Shown here piece by piece: positions 51,037 through 59,396 of a stretch of 64,000 nt of DNA. The notes under the pieces were generated by a model, which was given only the letters and a program-made list of their open reading frames with translations, was not told the DNA's origin and did not search any database. The stretch is from Streptomyces sp. NBC_00620 (lineage in GTDB: Bacteria; Actinomycetota; Actinomycetes; Streptomycetales; Streptomycetaceae). The translations under genes were made by a program, and so were the position numbers. Positions within the stretch are counted from its first letter, which is position 1. Each line of letters opens with the position of its first letter. The stretch is from the NCBI RefSeq assembly GCF_026341825.1, contig NZ_JAPENY010000003.1, positions 62,001-126,000 of the forward strand, written 5' to 3'.

Positions 51037-52770
51037 ATGAGCGGGGAAGGTCGCGGGGGCTCCAAGCAGCATCTGCCCAAGCTGCGGCTGGATGAGCTGC
51101 TGGATGAGTTGCAGGCGCGGATCGACGCGGCGCGGGGGACGCAGGACCGGGTGCACAACCTGCTGGAGGCGGTGCTGTCGGTCGGCGGGGAGCTGGATCT
51201 GCCGCAGGTGCTGCGGCGCATCGTCGAGGCCGCAGTAGTGCTGGTGGACGCCGAGTACGGGGCGCTGGGCGTGATCGGTGACGACCTTCGGCTGTCGGAG
51301 TTCCTGACGGTGGGCATGGGCGATGAACAACGCGCGGAGATCGGTGACCTGCCCAGCGGCCACGGCATCCTCGGCGAGCTGATCCGGCACCCCGAGCCGC
51401 TGCGGCTCCCGGAACTCTCCCAGCACCCGTCCTCGTACGGCTTTCCGGCCCATCACCCGCCGATGCACTCGTTCCTGGGTGTGCCCATCCGGGTGCGCGA
51501 CAGGGTGTTCGGGAACATCTACCTCACCGAGAAGCGCGGTGCTGAAGAGTTCGACGCCGAGGACGAGTCGGTGCTTTCCACGCTCGCCGTGGCGGCCGGG
51601 GTGGCCATCGAGAACGCGCGGCTGTACGAGGAGACCCGGCTGCGTGAGCGCTGGATGCGGGCCAGTGGCGAGGTCACGAGCACGCTGCTGTCGGGCGCTC
51701 CCAGTGCCGAGGTACTTGAACTGATCGTCGAGCAGGCCCGGGAGATCGCCTCGGCCGACATCGGGATGATCGCGGAATACGTGTCCGGAGCGGCGGAGCT
51801 GCGGCCGGTGCTCGCGGTCGGGTCGGACGCCGAGCGGCGCAGCGGGCTGGTCCTTTCCGCCGAGGAGGGTTTCGTCGGGGCCGCGCTCACTGCGGCGGAG
51901 CCGGTGGTCAGCGCCGACATCGAGCACGACGTCCGCACCGGTGAGGGAGAGTCGCACTGGGCCGGGCTCGGCCCAGTGGTCGCGGTGCCCCTCGGCGCCG
52001 GAGGGAAAGCCCGCGGGGTGTTGCTGCTGGGGCGTCTGGCGGGCCGTACGCCGTTCTCGGACGACGACACCGGGCCGCTGCTCGGCTTCGCCGGCCAGGC
52101 GGCGCTGGCACTGGAGCTGGCTGAACGCCGCCGGGACGCGGAACAGATCACGCTGCTCCAGGACCGCGACCGGATCGCGCGCGATCTGCACGACCTGGCG
52201 ATCCAGCGGCTCTTCGCGGCCGGCATGACCCTGCAGAGCACCCAGCGGTTCATGGACCACCCCGAGGGCACGGAACGGCTGTCGCGGACCGTCGACGACC
52301 TCGACGACACCATCAAGATCATTCGGTCCACCATCTTCGGGCTGCGTGCGCACGGCGGCCGGACCAAGGAGGACAGCGGTCTGCGCGCCCGGGTGTCCGA
52401 CGCCGTGAAGGCCGCCGCCACGTCGTTCGGCTTCACTCCCGCGTTGCGGATCGAGGGCCTTGTCGACACCGATGTCCCCGGCGGCGTAGCGGATCACGCG
52501 CTCGCCGTGCTCGGCGAGGCGCTCAGCAACGCGGCTCGGCACTCGGGCGCGCGCTCCGTCGACGTCCATCTGCGGTACGCCAAGGGCGAGTTGGCACTCA
52601 CGGTGACGGACGACGGCTGCGGAGTACCCGACGGGGTGACGCGCAGCGGGCTGAAGAACATCGAGGAACGGGCTCGCGCACTTGGCGGCACGCTCACACT
52701 CGGCGAACGGCCGCAGGGCGGCGGTACCCAGCTGGTGTGGCGCGTGCCGACGGGCTCACAAGGGGGCTGA
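51037..52770 (+). CDS. DevS/DosS-type GAF sensor histidine kinase
   Basis: A 577-residue cytosolic kinase. Two GAF domains cover about residues 45-200 and 215-370; the His-rich HHPPMHSFLG (139-148) lies in the region where DevS-type GAF domains hold haem. The DHp helix has RDLHD with the phosphoacceptor His385, and the ATPase domain ends GGGTQLVWRVP. DevS/DosS kinases sense hypoxia, NO or redox through haem. ATG 51037 follows GGAGGAAGCG. It converges on the matching devR-type gene. Confidence 0.92.
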   Translation: MSGEGRGGSKQHLPKLRLDELLDELQARIDAARGTQDRVHNLLEAVLSVGGELDLPQVLRRIVEAAVVLVDAEYGALGVIGDDLRLSEFLTVGMGDEQRAEIGDLPSGHGILGELIRHPEPLRLPELSQHPSSYGFPAHHPPMHSFLGVPIRVRDRVFGNIYLTEKRGAEEFDAEDESVLSTLAVAAGVAIENARLYEETRLRERWMRASGEVTSTLLSGAPSAEVLELIVEQAREIASADIGMIAEYVSGAAELRPVLAVGSDAERRSGLVLSAEEGFVGAALTAAEPVVSADIEHDVRTGEGESHWAGLGPVVAVPLGAGGKARGVLLLGRLAGRTPFSDDDTGPLLGFAGQAALALELAERRRDAEQITLLQDRDRIARDLHDLAIQRLFAAGMTLQSTQRFMDHPEGTERLSRTVDDLDDTIKIIRSTIFGLRAHGGRTKEDSGLRARVSDAVKAAATSFGFTPALRIEGLVDTDVPGGVADHALAVLGEALSNAARHSGARSVDVHLRYAKGELALTVTDDGCGVPDGVTRSGLKNIEERARALGGTLTLGERPQGGGTQLVWRVPTGSQGG

Positions 52771-52824
52771 GGTGACCAGGGGGCTCGTACGGCCCCATGC
52801 CATCCCCGACGACCCGGGTGTGCG

Positions 52825-53526
52825 TCACCTCGCAGGGCGTCCACCGGAGTCGGGATGTTCGAGGTGGGAGGCGAGGACCGCTGCCTGGACCCGGCGTTGG
52901 ACGCCCAGTTTGGCCAGCAGGCGGGAGATGTGGTTCTTGACGGTCTTCTCCGAGAGATAGAGCTTCTTGCCGATCTCACGGTTGGTGAGCCCGTCCCCGA
53001 TGAGCGCGAGGATGTCCCGCTCGCGCGGCGAGAGGCTGGCCAGTTCGGGGGCGATGGCCGGGGTGTCTGCGGGGTCCGCACGCAGGGAGCGCATCAGCCG
53101 GGCGGTCGTCGCGGGGTCGAGCATGGACTGGCCCGAGGCGACGGTGCGTACCGCCGAGACCAGGTCGGAGCCCCTGATCTGCTTGAGCACGTAGCCCGAG
53201 GCCCCGGCCATGATCGCGTCGAGCAGCGCGTCCTCGTCGTCGAACGACGTCAGCATCAGCACGGCCAGCTCCGGCATCTGGCTGCGCAGCTCGCGGCAGA
53301 CGGTGATCCCGTCGCCGTCGGGGAGGCGTACGTCGAGGACGGCGACGTCCGGACGAAGGGCCGGGCCGCGCAGGAGTGCATGCTCGACGTTCTCGGCGTC
53401 GCCGACCACCGAGATGTCCGGTTCGGCGTCCAGGAGGTCGGACAGGCCGCGTCGTACGACCTCGTGGTCGTCCAGCAGGAAGACACGGATCGGGTTCTGC
53501 TCCGTGAAGGTGCGTGCCTCGGCCAT
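52825..53526 (-). CDS. DevR/NarL-type response regulator
   Basis: A 233-residue regulator: a receiver with Asp in VAVLDVRLPDGDG and Lys in YVLKQIRGSD, and a LuxR-type output helix-turn-helix LSPRERDILALIGDGLTNREI then KKLYLSEKTVKNHISRLLAK. The close match to DevR/OsdR proteins and the adjacent DevS-type kinase make a hypoxia/dormancy pair likely. A perfect GGGCCG-N2-CGGCCC site lies 83-96 bp upstream of its start. Confidence 0.94.
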   Translation of the reverse strand: MAEARTFTEQNPIRVFLLDDHEVVRRGLSDLLDAEPDISVVGDAENVEHALLRGPALRPDVAVLDVRLPDGDGITVCRELRSQMPELAVLMLTSFDDEDALLDAIMAGASGYVLKQIRGSDLVSAVRTVASGQSMLDPATTARLMRSLRADPADTPAIAPELASLSPRERDILALIGDGLTNREIGKKLYLSEKTVKNHISRLLAKLGVQRRVQAAVLASHLEHPDSGGRPAR

Positions 53527-53608
53527 GACGACCCCTTGTTCCCCGGTGACTGACGGACTGCGGGCTGTCCGTCAGGACGATCATCACTCGCCGGGACCGG
53601 ATGCACTA

Positions 53609-53622
53609 GGGCCGACCGGCCC
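53609..53622. promoter_or_regulatory. DevR-type box upstream of devR
   Basis: GGGCCGACCGGCCC, perfect palindromic hexamers around a 2-bp spacer, 83 bp upstream of the devR start. It has the same spacing plan as the mycobacterial DevR box GGGAC-N4-GTCCC. Confidence 0.75.
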
Positions 53623-53681
53623 CACTCGTACCCACATTGCGCCCTCGCCGGCCCGGGGTCGCGTCGGATTCGGGGGTGCGC

Positions 53682-54146
53682 TCACAGGCGGCTGCCGCTG
53701 CCGTACGGCGCGTACAGGTCCAGCAGCCGGGTACGGGCCGAGCGCAGGCGATGGGCGAGGATGTCACCCACCCATTGGGCGACCGTGCGGCCCAGGACTG
53801 GGTCGTCCTGGCACATGGCCCGTACGGCCACGGCGTCGAACTCGTACGCCCGTACAGGCGTCGTGGTCTCGGCACCAAGATGCCAGGCGTGCGGCGCGAA
53901 CAGCCAGGACCATCCGACCAGTTCGTTGTGTCCGAGGGTCTCGATGACGGCCGCCCGGCGGCCGGGCACGTGCATGTCGAGGTCGATCGTGCCGGTGCGG
54001 ATGATCCAGAACCGGTCGGCGCGGCGGCCCTCCTCGAAGAGGCGGATTCCCTGGGGGAACGACACCTCGCGGGCAATGCGCATGAGCCGTTCCCGGTGCT
54101 CGGCGGGCAGTGCCCGCAGCATGCTGGAAGTGGGCGAAGCGTTCAT
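53682..54146 (-). CDS. Cyclic-nucleotide-binding domain protein (no DNA-binding domain)
   Basis: A 154-residue protein holding only a Crp-type sensor barrel: FPQGIRLFEEGRRADRFWII then GTIDLDMHVPGRRAAVIETL and LGHNELVGWSWL. The usual C-terminal winged helix is absent; after the barrel a single helix leads to the end. Family members without a HTH act in stress islands near USP genes in actinobacteria, possibly by binding another protein. It is divergent from the first USP gene. Confidence 0.85.
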   Translation of the reverse strand: MNASPTSSMLRALPAEHRERLMRIAREVSFPQGIRLFEEGRRADRFWIIRTGTIDLDMHVPGRRAAVIETLGHNELVGWSWLFAPHAWHLGAETTTPVRAYEFDAVAVRAMCQDDPVLGRTVAQWVGDILAHRLRSARTRLLDLYAPYGSGSRL

Positions 54147-54330
54147 GACGGGCCTCCAAGACGGGCGTACTCACCTGCCGCTTCCAGCGTGTGCCGGTGC
54201 CGCGGTGCGAACCATGGGCCACCCGGCCCCACGACCGGGCCACCCGGCACCACACGAGAGGCCTTCGGCTCCCTTTGCCGCCCCCTGCCCCGATCCGATC
54301 GTTGGACCGCGCGGGTGACCAACGGGTCCT

Positions 54331-54365
54331 GGGCCGAAGGGTCCCCTGCAGGGGCTGTACGGCCC
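54331..54365. promoter_or_regulatory. Two DevR-type half-conserved boxes upstream of usp
   Basis: GGGCCGAAGGGTCC (54331-54344) and GGGCTGTACGGCCC (54352-54365). The second departs from the perfect palindrome at one arm position. They lie 74-108 bp upstream of the USP start and between the divergent cNMP-binding gene and usp. Confidence 0.6.
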
Positions 54366-54438
54366 CTGCGCACGGGCGCGTTCCTGCATAAGGCTCAGTA
54401 CGAGATCGGGCAGGACCGGACACAGGAGGTTGCCCACC

Positions 54439-55347
54439 ATGCTTCGGCACATCACCACGGGAATCGACGGATCCGCCGAGAGTCTCGCCGCCGCGCACTG
54501 GGCGGCCCGTGCGGCCGCGCGTCGCGGCGTCTCGCTGAGTCTCGTGCACGCCTGGAAGTGGCACCCACGTCCCGCCCCCTCCGTCCCCGCGGACCGGAGC
54601 GAGCGTGACTGGGCCGAAGAGACCCTGGACCGGGCCGCGAGCAGCATCCGTGCGGCGCACCCCGGGCTACGGGTCGTCGAGCGGCTGGTGCCCGACTCTG
54701 CGGCAGCCGCCCTCCTTGCGGCGGCCGGGGACGCGGAGCTGCTGGTGCTCGGGTCGCGCGGTCTGAGCGGCGTCGCGGGATTCATGGTCGGCTCGGTGTC
54801 CCAGCGGGTCGTCGCCAGGTCCTCCCGCCCCGTGGTGCTCGTACGCGCGGGCGAAAGCTCCGCCGACGAACACCTCCCCGCCCTGGACGGCATCTCGCCC
54901 GAGGAGATACCCGAGACCCCGTATCGCGATGTCGTCCTCGGCCTGGACACCCAGCGCCCCTGTGACGAGCTGATCGAATTCGCCTTCGAGTCCGCTCGGC
55001 GCTGTGGCGCCACGCTGCACGTGATCCACGCCTTCGGTACGGCGCGGGTAGAGCCGGCCGACGGACCGTGGGCCCCGGTGTCCGGGCCGGAGCTGCTTGC
55101 GGCACGGGAACGCACCGTGGCCGCGACGCTGCGCCCGTGGTGCGAGAAGTTCCCGGGAGTCTCCGTGATCGAGACCGTCTCCGAAGGGCGGGCCGCCACC
55201 GCGCTGGTACGCGCGTCGGCCGGAGCCTCCCTCGTCGTCGTGGGGCGCCGGACACGGGAGGGCCACCTCGGCACGCACGTCGGCGCCGTCACTCACGCGG
55301 TGCTGCACCACGTCGGCTGTCCCGTGGCCGTCGTCCCGCACGACTGA
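54439..55347 (+). CDS. Universal stress protein, two USP domains
   Basis: A 302-residue protein of two fused UspA modules (about residues 1-145 and 155-302). The first has the ATP-binding pattern VLGSRGLSGVAGFMVGSVSQ, the second VVGRRTREGHLGTHVGAV. Two-domain USPs of this type are members of DevR regulons in actinobacteria. ATG 54439 follows AGGAGG by 9 bp. A second USP gene follows after 53 bp. Confidence 0.93.
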   Translation: MLRHITTGIDGSAESLAAAHWAARAAARRGVSLSLVHAWKWHPRPAPSVPADRSERDWAEETLDRAASSIRAAHPGLRVVERLVPDSAAAALLAAAGDAELLVLGSRGLSGVAGFMVGSVSQRVVARSSRPVVLVRAGESSADEHLPALDGISPEEIPETPYRDVVLGLDTQRPCDELIEFAFESARRCGATLHVIHAFGTARVEPADGPWAPVSGPELLAARERTVAATLRPWCEKFPGVSVIETVSEGRAATALVRASAGASLVVVGRRTREGHLGTHVGAVTHAVLHHVGCPVAVVPHD

Positions 55348-55400
55348 ACCAACGCCGTGACGGTGCTCCGGGCACCCAACGGCCCCAGGGAGGAAAAGTC

Positions 55401-56231
55401 ATGACCACGCGTCACGTCATCGTCGGTGTGGACGGCTCAGTCATCGCCGTACGAGCACTGGACCTGGCCGCCGACGAGGCGGCCCTGCACGCGACCGCTC
55501 TGGAGATCGTGTACGCCGTGCCCGACCTCGACGAGGCCGGACCGGTGCTGGCATCCGCCGCCTCGCGGGTGGGCTACCGCCACCCGGACCTGCCGGTCGT
55601 CACCGTCCCTGTCGAGGGACACTCGGCGGCCGTACTGGCGGAACGCGGACGGGAGGCCGCGCTGACCGTCGTCGGCTGCCGGAGCCTCGGCGGGTTCGCT
55701 GGCACGCTGTTCGGCTCGGTGAGCCGGCGCCTGGCCGCGCACGCTCATGGCCCGCTGCTGGTCGTACGAGGCGACTCTCCGCCGCACCTGCACAACGAGG
55801 TCCTGCTCGTCCTCGACGCCGAGGACGACGTGGACACGGCCGCGTACGCCATGCAGGAAGCGGAACGCCGCAGCGCCGGACTGCGAATCCTTCGGTCCTC
55901 GGCGCATCGGCACCCCGCTCCGGCGCCGGTGCCGCAGCGCCGACGCGAAGGGACCGCGTCGCACTTCCGGACCGCCGGCGACGTTCTGGTGGAACTGGGC
56001 GAGCAGCACCCTCGCGTCCACGTGGAGACCCAGGACACCGCCCCCGCTTCGACGCAGACGCTGCTGGAGGCCACACGTACGGCCGACCTCGTAGTGATCG
56101 GTTGCCGAGCCAGTCTGGGCGGGTATGGCCGCCAACTCGGTTCAGTGGCTCGTACGTTGCTGCATCGCGCGCACTGCCCGGTGCTGGTCGTTCCCGCCGG
56201 GCAGGAGAGCGGCACGCCCTCCCCCTCGTGA
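55401..56231 (+). CDS. Universal stress protein, two USP domains, divergent second module
   Basis: A 276-residue tandem USP. The N-terminal motif HVIVGVDGSVIAVRALDLAA and VVGCRSLGGFAGTLFGSVSR are intact; in the second half the ATP motif is VIGCRASLGGYGRQLGSVAR, and its first part is degenerate. It follows the first USP gene and is probably co-transcribed; ribosome site GGGAGGAAAAG. It precedes pfl. Confidence 0.9.
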   Translation: MTTRHVIVGVDGSVIAVRALDLAADEAALHATALEIVYAVPDLDEAGPVLASAASRVGYRHPDLPVVTVPVEGHSAAVLAERGREAALTVVGCRSLGGFAGTLFGSVSRRLAAHAHGPLLVVRGDSPPHLHNEVLLVLDAEDDVDTAAYAMQEAERRSAGLRILRSSAHRHPAPAPVPQRRREGTASHFRTAGDVLVELGEQHPRVHVETQDTAPASTQTLLEATRTADLVVIGCRASLGGYGRQLGSVARTLLHRAHCPVLVVPAGQESGTPSPS

Positions 56232-56271
56232 AGGGATGCGCACCGGCTTCACCGGGCGCACGTACCGACAT

Positions 56272-56285
56272 GGGCCGAACGGCCC
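56272..56285. promoter_or_regulatory. DevR-type box upstream of pfl
   Basis: GGGCCGAACGGCCC, a perfect palindrome with spacer AA, 119-132 bp upstream of the pfl start. Confidence 0.78.
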
Positions 56286-56403
56286 CACGGACCGGGTCGG
56301 ACGGCGAGGTCTCTGTGCGCTGACCGGCCCTCCCGGCGCCCGGCGCGCGTCACGAGTATCGGAAGCGAGGCATTCCAGTGCGGAGCAAGGGAGAGAACCG
56401 GCG

Positions 56404-58662
56404 ATGACTGCAACGGTGACAGCTGGGACCCGGGCGCCCCAGGCATGGCATGGCTTCGCCGGGACGCGGTGGCGCGAGCGCATCGACGTACGCGACTTCA
56501 TCCAGGCCAACTACACGCCGTACGAGGGCGATTCCGCCTTCCTGACGGGTCCGACGGACCGCACCCGAGCCGTGTGGGAGAAGGTCAGCGCCCTGTTCCC
56601 GGAGGAGCGGCGCAGGGGCATCCTCGACGTCGACACCGCGACTCCGTCGACGATCACTTCGCACGCACCCGGATACATCGACCGCGAGAGGGAGTTGATC
56701 GTCGGCCTGCAGACCGACGCCCCGCTGAAACGCGCGATCATGCCGAACGGCGGCCTGCGGATGGTCGAGAGCGGGCTGAAGGCGTACGGGTACGAGCCCG
56801 ACCCCTTTGTCACGCGCGTGTTCGGGACCTACCGAAAGACCCACAACGACGGTGTCTTCGACGCATACACCCACGAAATGCGGGCCGCCCGCAAGGCCGG
56901 GATCATCACCGGACTGCCGGATGCCTACGGACGCGGCCGGATCATCGGCGACTACCGGAGGGTGGCGCTGTACGGAACCGCCCGGCTCATGGAGGCCAAG
57001 CGGGCCGAACGTGCCCTGCTGGATGCTCAGTCCTCGACGGAGCACATCATCCGGGACCGCGAGGAACTCGCCGAGCAGATACGTGCGTTGGGTGAGCTGA
57101 CCGAGATGGCGGCCTCGTACGGCTGCGATGTCTCCCGCCCGGCCACCAACGCCCACGAGGCCGTGCAGTGGCTCTACCTCGGCTACCTCGCCGCCGTGAA
57201 GGAGCAGAACGGTGCCGCGATGTCGCTGGGCCGCACCTCCACCTTCCTGGACGTCTACCTCCAGCGGGACCTGGACGAGGGGGTCCTCGACGAGTCCCGT
57301 GCCCAGGAGCTGATCGACGACTTCGTGATCAAGCTGCGGATCGTACGGTTCCTGCGCACCCCCGAGTACGACGCGCTGTTCTCCGGCGACCCGACCTGGG
57401 TGACGGAGTCCATCGGCGGCATCGGCGAGGACGGCCGATCGCTGGTCACCCGCACCTCCTTCCGCTTCCTCCAGACGCTCTACAACCTCGGCCCCGCGCC
57501 GGAACCCAACCTGACCGTGCTGTGGTCGCCCCGACTGCCGCCGGGCTTCAAGGAGTTCTGCGCCCAGGTGTCGATCGACACCAGCGCCGTCCAGTACGAG
57601 TCCGACGACCTGATGCGTCCGAACACCGGCGACGACACCGCGATCGCCTGCTGTGTGTCGGCGATGGCGGTCGGGAAGCAGATGCAGTTCTTCGGCGCCC
57701 GGGTCAACCTCGCCAAAGCGCTGCTCTACGCGATCAACGGCGGCCGGGACGAGATGAACGGCGAGCAGATCGCGCCCAACACGCCCGCGCTGACCGGCGA
57801 GTACCTGGAGTACGAGGAGCTGACGGCGGCGTACGACCGGGTGCTCGACTGGCTGGCGGCGACGTACGTCAACACGCTCAACGTCATCCACTTCATGCAC
57901 GACAAGTACGCCTACGAGCGTGTGGAGATGGCGCTGCACGACCACCCCGTCCACCGCTTCATGGCCTGCGGCATCGCCGGTCTGTCCGTCGCCGCCGACA
58001 GCCTTTCCGCGGTCAAGTACGCACGGGTGAAGGTGATCCGGGACGAGACGGGGCTGGCGGTGGACTTCGAGACCGAGGGCGGCTGGCCGGCGTACGGCAA
58101 CAACGACGACCGGGCGGACGACATCGCGGTCGGCCTGGTCGAGTCCTTCATGGCCAAGGTTCGCGAGCACCCCACCCACCGGGACGCGGAGCACACGCAG
58201 TCGGTGCTGACGATCACGTCCAACGTCGTCTACGGCAAGCACACCGGCAACACGCCCGACGGCCGGCGCGCCGGACAGCCCTTCGCGCCCGGCGCCAACC
58301 CCATGAACGGCCGTGACCGCCACGGGGTGGCCGCCTCCGCGCTCTCGGTCGCCAAGCTGCCGTACGAGCAGGCCCGCGACGGCATCTCACTGACCACGAC
58401 GATCACACCCGAGGGTCTGGGCCACCACCCGAGCGAACGCGCGGGCAACCTGGTCGGCATCCTCGACGCGTACACGGCCTCCGGCGGCTTCCACATGAAC
58501 GTCAACGTGCTGGACCGGGCCACGCTGGAGGACGCGATGGAACACCCGGAGAAATACCCGGAGTTGACCATCCGGGTCTCCGGATACGCCGTCAACTTCG
58601 TCCGCCTGACCCGCGAGCAGCAGCTCGACGTGATCAGCCGCACCTTCCACGGATCGCTGTGA
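56404..58662 (+). CDS. pflB: Pyruvate formate-lyase (formate C-acetyltransferase)
   Basis: A 752-residue glycyl-radical enzyme, near the length of E. coli PflB. The paired catalytic cysteines are Cys416-Cys417 (DTAIACCVSAM) and the radical Gly727 is in the C-terminal RVSGYAVNFVRLT. Substrate and fold motifs such as FGTYRKTHNDGVFDAY and NTPDGRRAGQPFAPGANPM are intact. It converts pyruvate and CoA to acetyl-CoA and formate, and the radical is destroyed by oxygen. ATG 56404 follows GGAGAGAA. The activase gene overlaps its end as GTGA. An intact PFL is unusual in a mostly aerobic Streptomyces. Confidence 0.97.
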   Translation: MTATVTAGTRAPQAWHGFAGTRWRERIDVRDFIQANYTPYEGDSAFLTGPTDRTRAVWEKVSALFPEERRRGILDVDTATPSTITSHAPGYIDRERELIVGLQTDAPLKRAIMPNGGLRMVESGLKAYGYEPDPFVTRVFGTYRKTHNDGVFDAYTHEMRAARKAGIITGLPDAYGRGRIIGDYRRVALYGTARLMEAKRAERALLDAQSSTEHIIRDREELAEQIRALGELTEMAASYGCDVSRPATNAHEAVQWLYLGYLAAVKEQNGAAMSLGRTSTFLDVYLQRDLDEGVLDESRAQELIDDFVIKLRIVRFLRTPEYDALFSGDPTWVTESIGGIGEDGRSLVTRTSFRFLQTLYNLGPAPEPNLTVLWSPRLPPGFKEFCAQVSIDTSAVQYESDDLMRPNTGDDTAIACCVSAMAVGKQMQFFGARVNLAKALLYAINGGRDEMNGEQIAPNTPALTGEYLEYEELTAAYDRVLDWLAATYVNTLNVIHFMHDKYAYERVEMALHDHPVHRFMACGIAGLSVAADSLSAVKYARVKVIRDETGLAVDFETEGGWPAYGNNDDRADDIAVGLVESFMAKVREHPTHRDAEHTQSVLTITSNVVYGKHTGNTPDGRRAGQPFAPGANPMNGRDRHGVAASALSVAKLPYEQARDGISLTTTITPEGLGHHPSERAGNLVGILDAYTASGGFHMNVNVLDRATLEDAMEHPEKYPELTIRVSGYAVNFVRLTREQQLDVISRTFHGSL

Positions 58663-59396
58663 AGACCACGGTGGCGGGCCGGATCCACTCCTGGGACCTG
58701 TCCACCGGCGTGGACGGTCCCGGGACCCGGTTCGTCCTCTTCGTCAGCGGCTGCCCGCTGCGCTGCCTGTACTGCGCCAACCCTGACACCTGGCACATGC
58801 GGGACGGGCGGGACGTCACGGTCGACGAGGTGATGGCGGAGATCGAGAAGTGCCAGGGCTTCGTCACCACGGCCGGCGGAGGGGTGACGCTCACGGGCGG
58901 CGAGCCGCTGCTCCAACCCGCCTTCAGCGCCGAGATCCTGCGCCGTTGCAAGGAAGCCGGACTGCACACGGCGCTCGACACCTCCGGCTTCCTGGGCACC
59001 CGCGCGACCGACGAACTCCTCGCCGACACCGACCTGGTGCTCCTGGACATCAAGTCCTTCGACGTCAACACGTATCGGAAACTGACCGGCGGCGAACTGG
59101 CGCCCACCCTCAAATTCGCCACCCGCCTCGATCGCCTGGGTACTGCGGTGTGGATTCGCTATGTCCTCGTCCCCGGCTGGACCGACGACCGGGAGGCCGT
59201 CGACGGCCTGGCCCGGTTCGTCGCCGGCCTCGGCAATGTCGAGCGGGTCGACGTCCTGCCCTTCCACAAACTCGGTGCCGCCAAGTACGAGGCTCTCGGC
59301 CTTCCCTTCCCGCTGCGGGACAACCCGGGTCCCGACCCGAGGCTGATCGAGCGGGTCCGCGACCAGTTCGGTGCGTACGGGCTGGCGGCCTACTGA
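58659..59396 (+). CDS. pflA: Pyruvate formate-lyase activating enzyme
   Basis: A 245-residue radical-SAM protein. The iron-sulfur motif CPLRCLYC is CxxxCxxC (Cys32, 36, 39), followed by GGGVTLTGGEPLLQ and the SAM-binding strands (LDTSGFLG; VLLDIKSFD). It installs the glycyl radical in PFL under anoxic conditions. GTG 58659 overlaps the pflB stop, so the two are made together. Its 3' end overlaps the convergent SulP gene by 7 bases. Confidence 0.95.
   Translation: MKTTVAGRIHSWDLSTGVDGPGTRFVLFVSGCPLRCLYCANPDTWHMRDGRDVTVDEVMAEIEKCQGFVTTAGGGVTLTGGEPLLQPAFSAEILRRCKEAGLHTALDTSGFLGTRATDELLADTDLVLLDIKSFDVNTYRKLTGGELAPTLKFATRLDRLGTAVWIRYVLVPGWTDDREAVDGLARFVAGLGNVERVDVLPFHKLGAAKYEALGLPFPLRDNPGPDPRLIERVRDQFGAYGLAAY

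Noticed and set aside
55363..55387. GGGCACCCAACGGCCC before the second USP gene as a further DevR-type box
   Set aside because: The half-sites are 16 rather than 14 bp overall and the left arm is poor; the gene is probably co-transcribed with the first USP gene.
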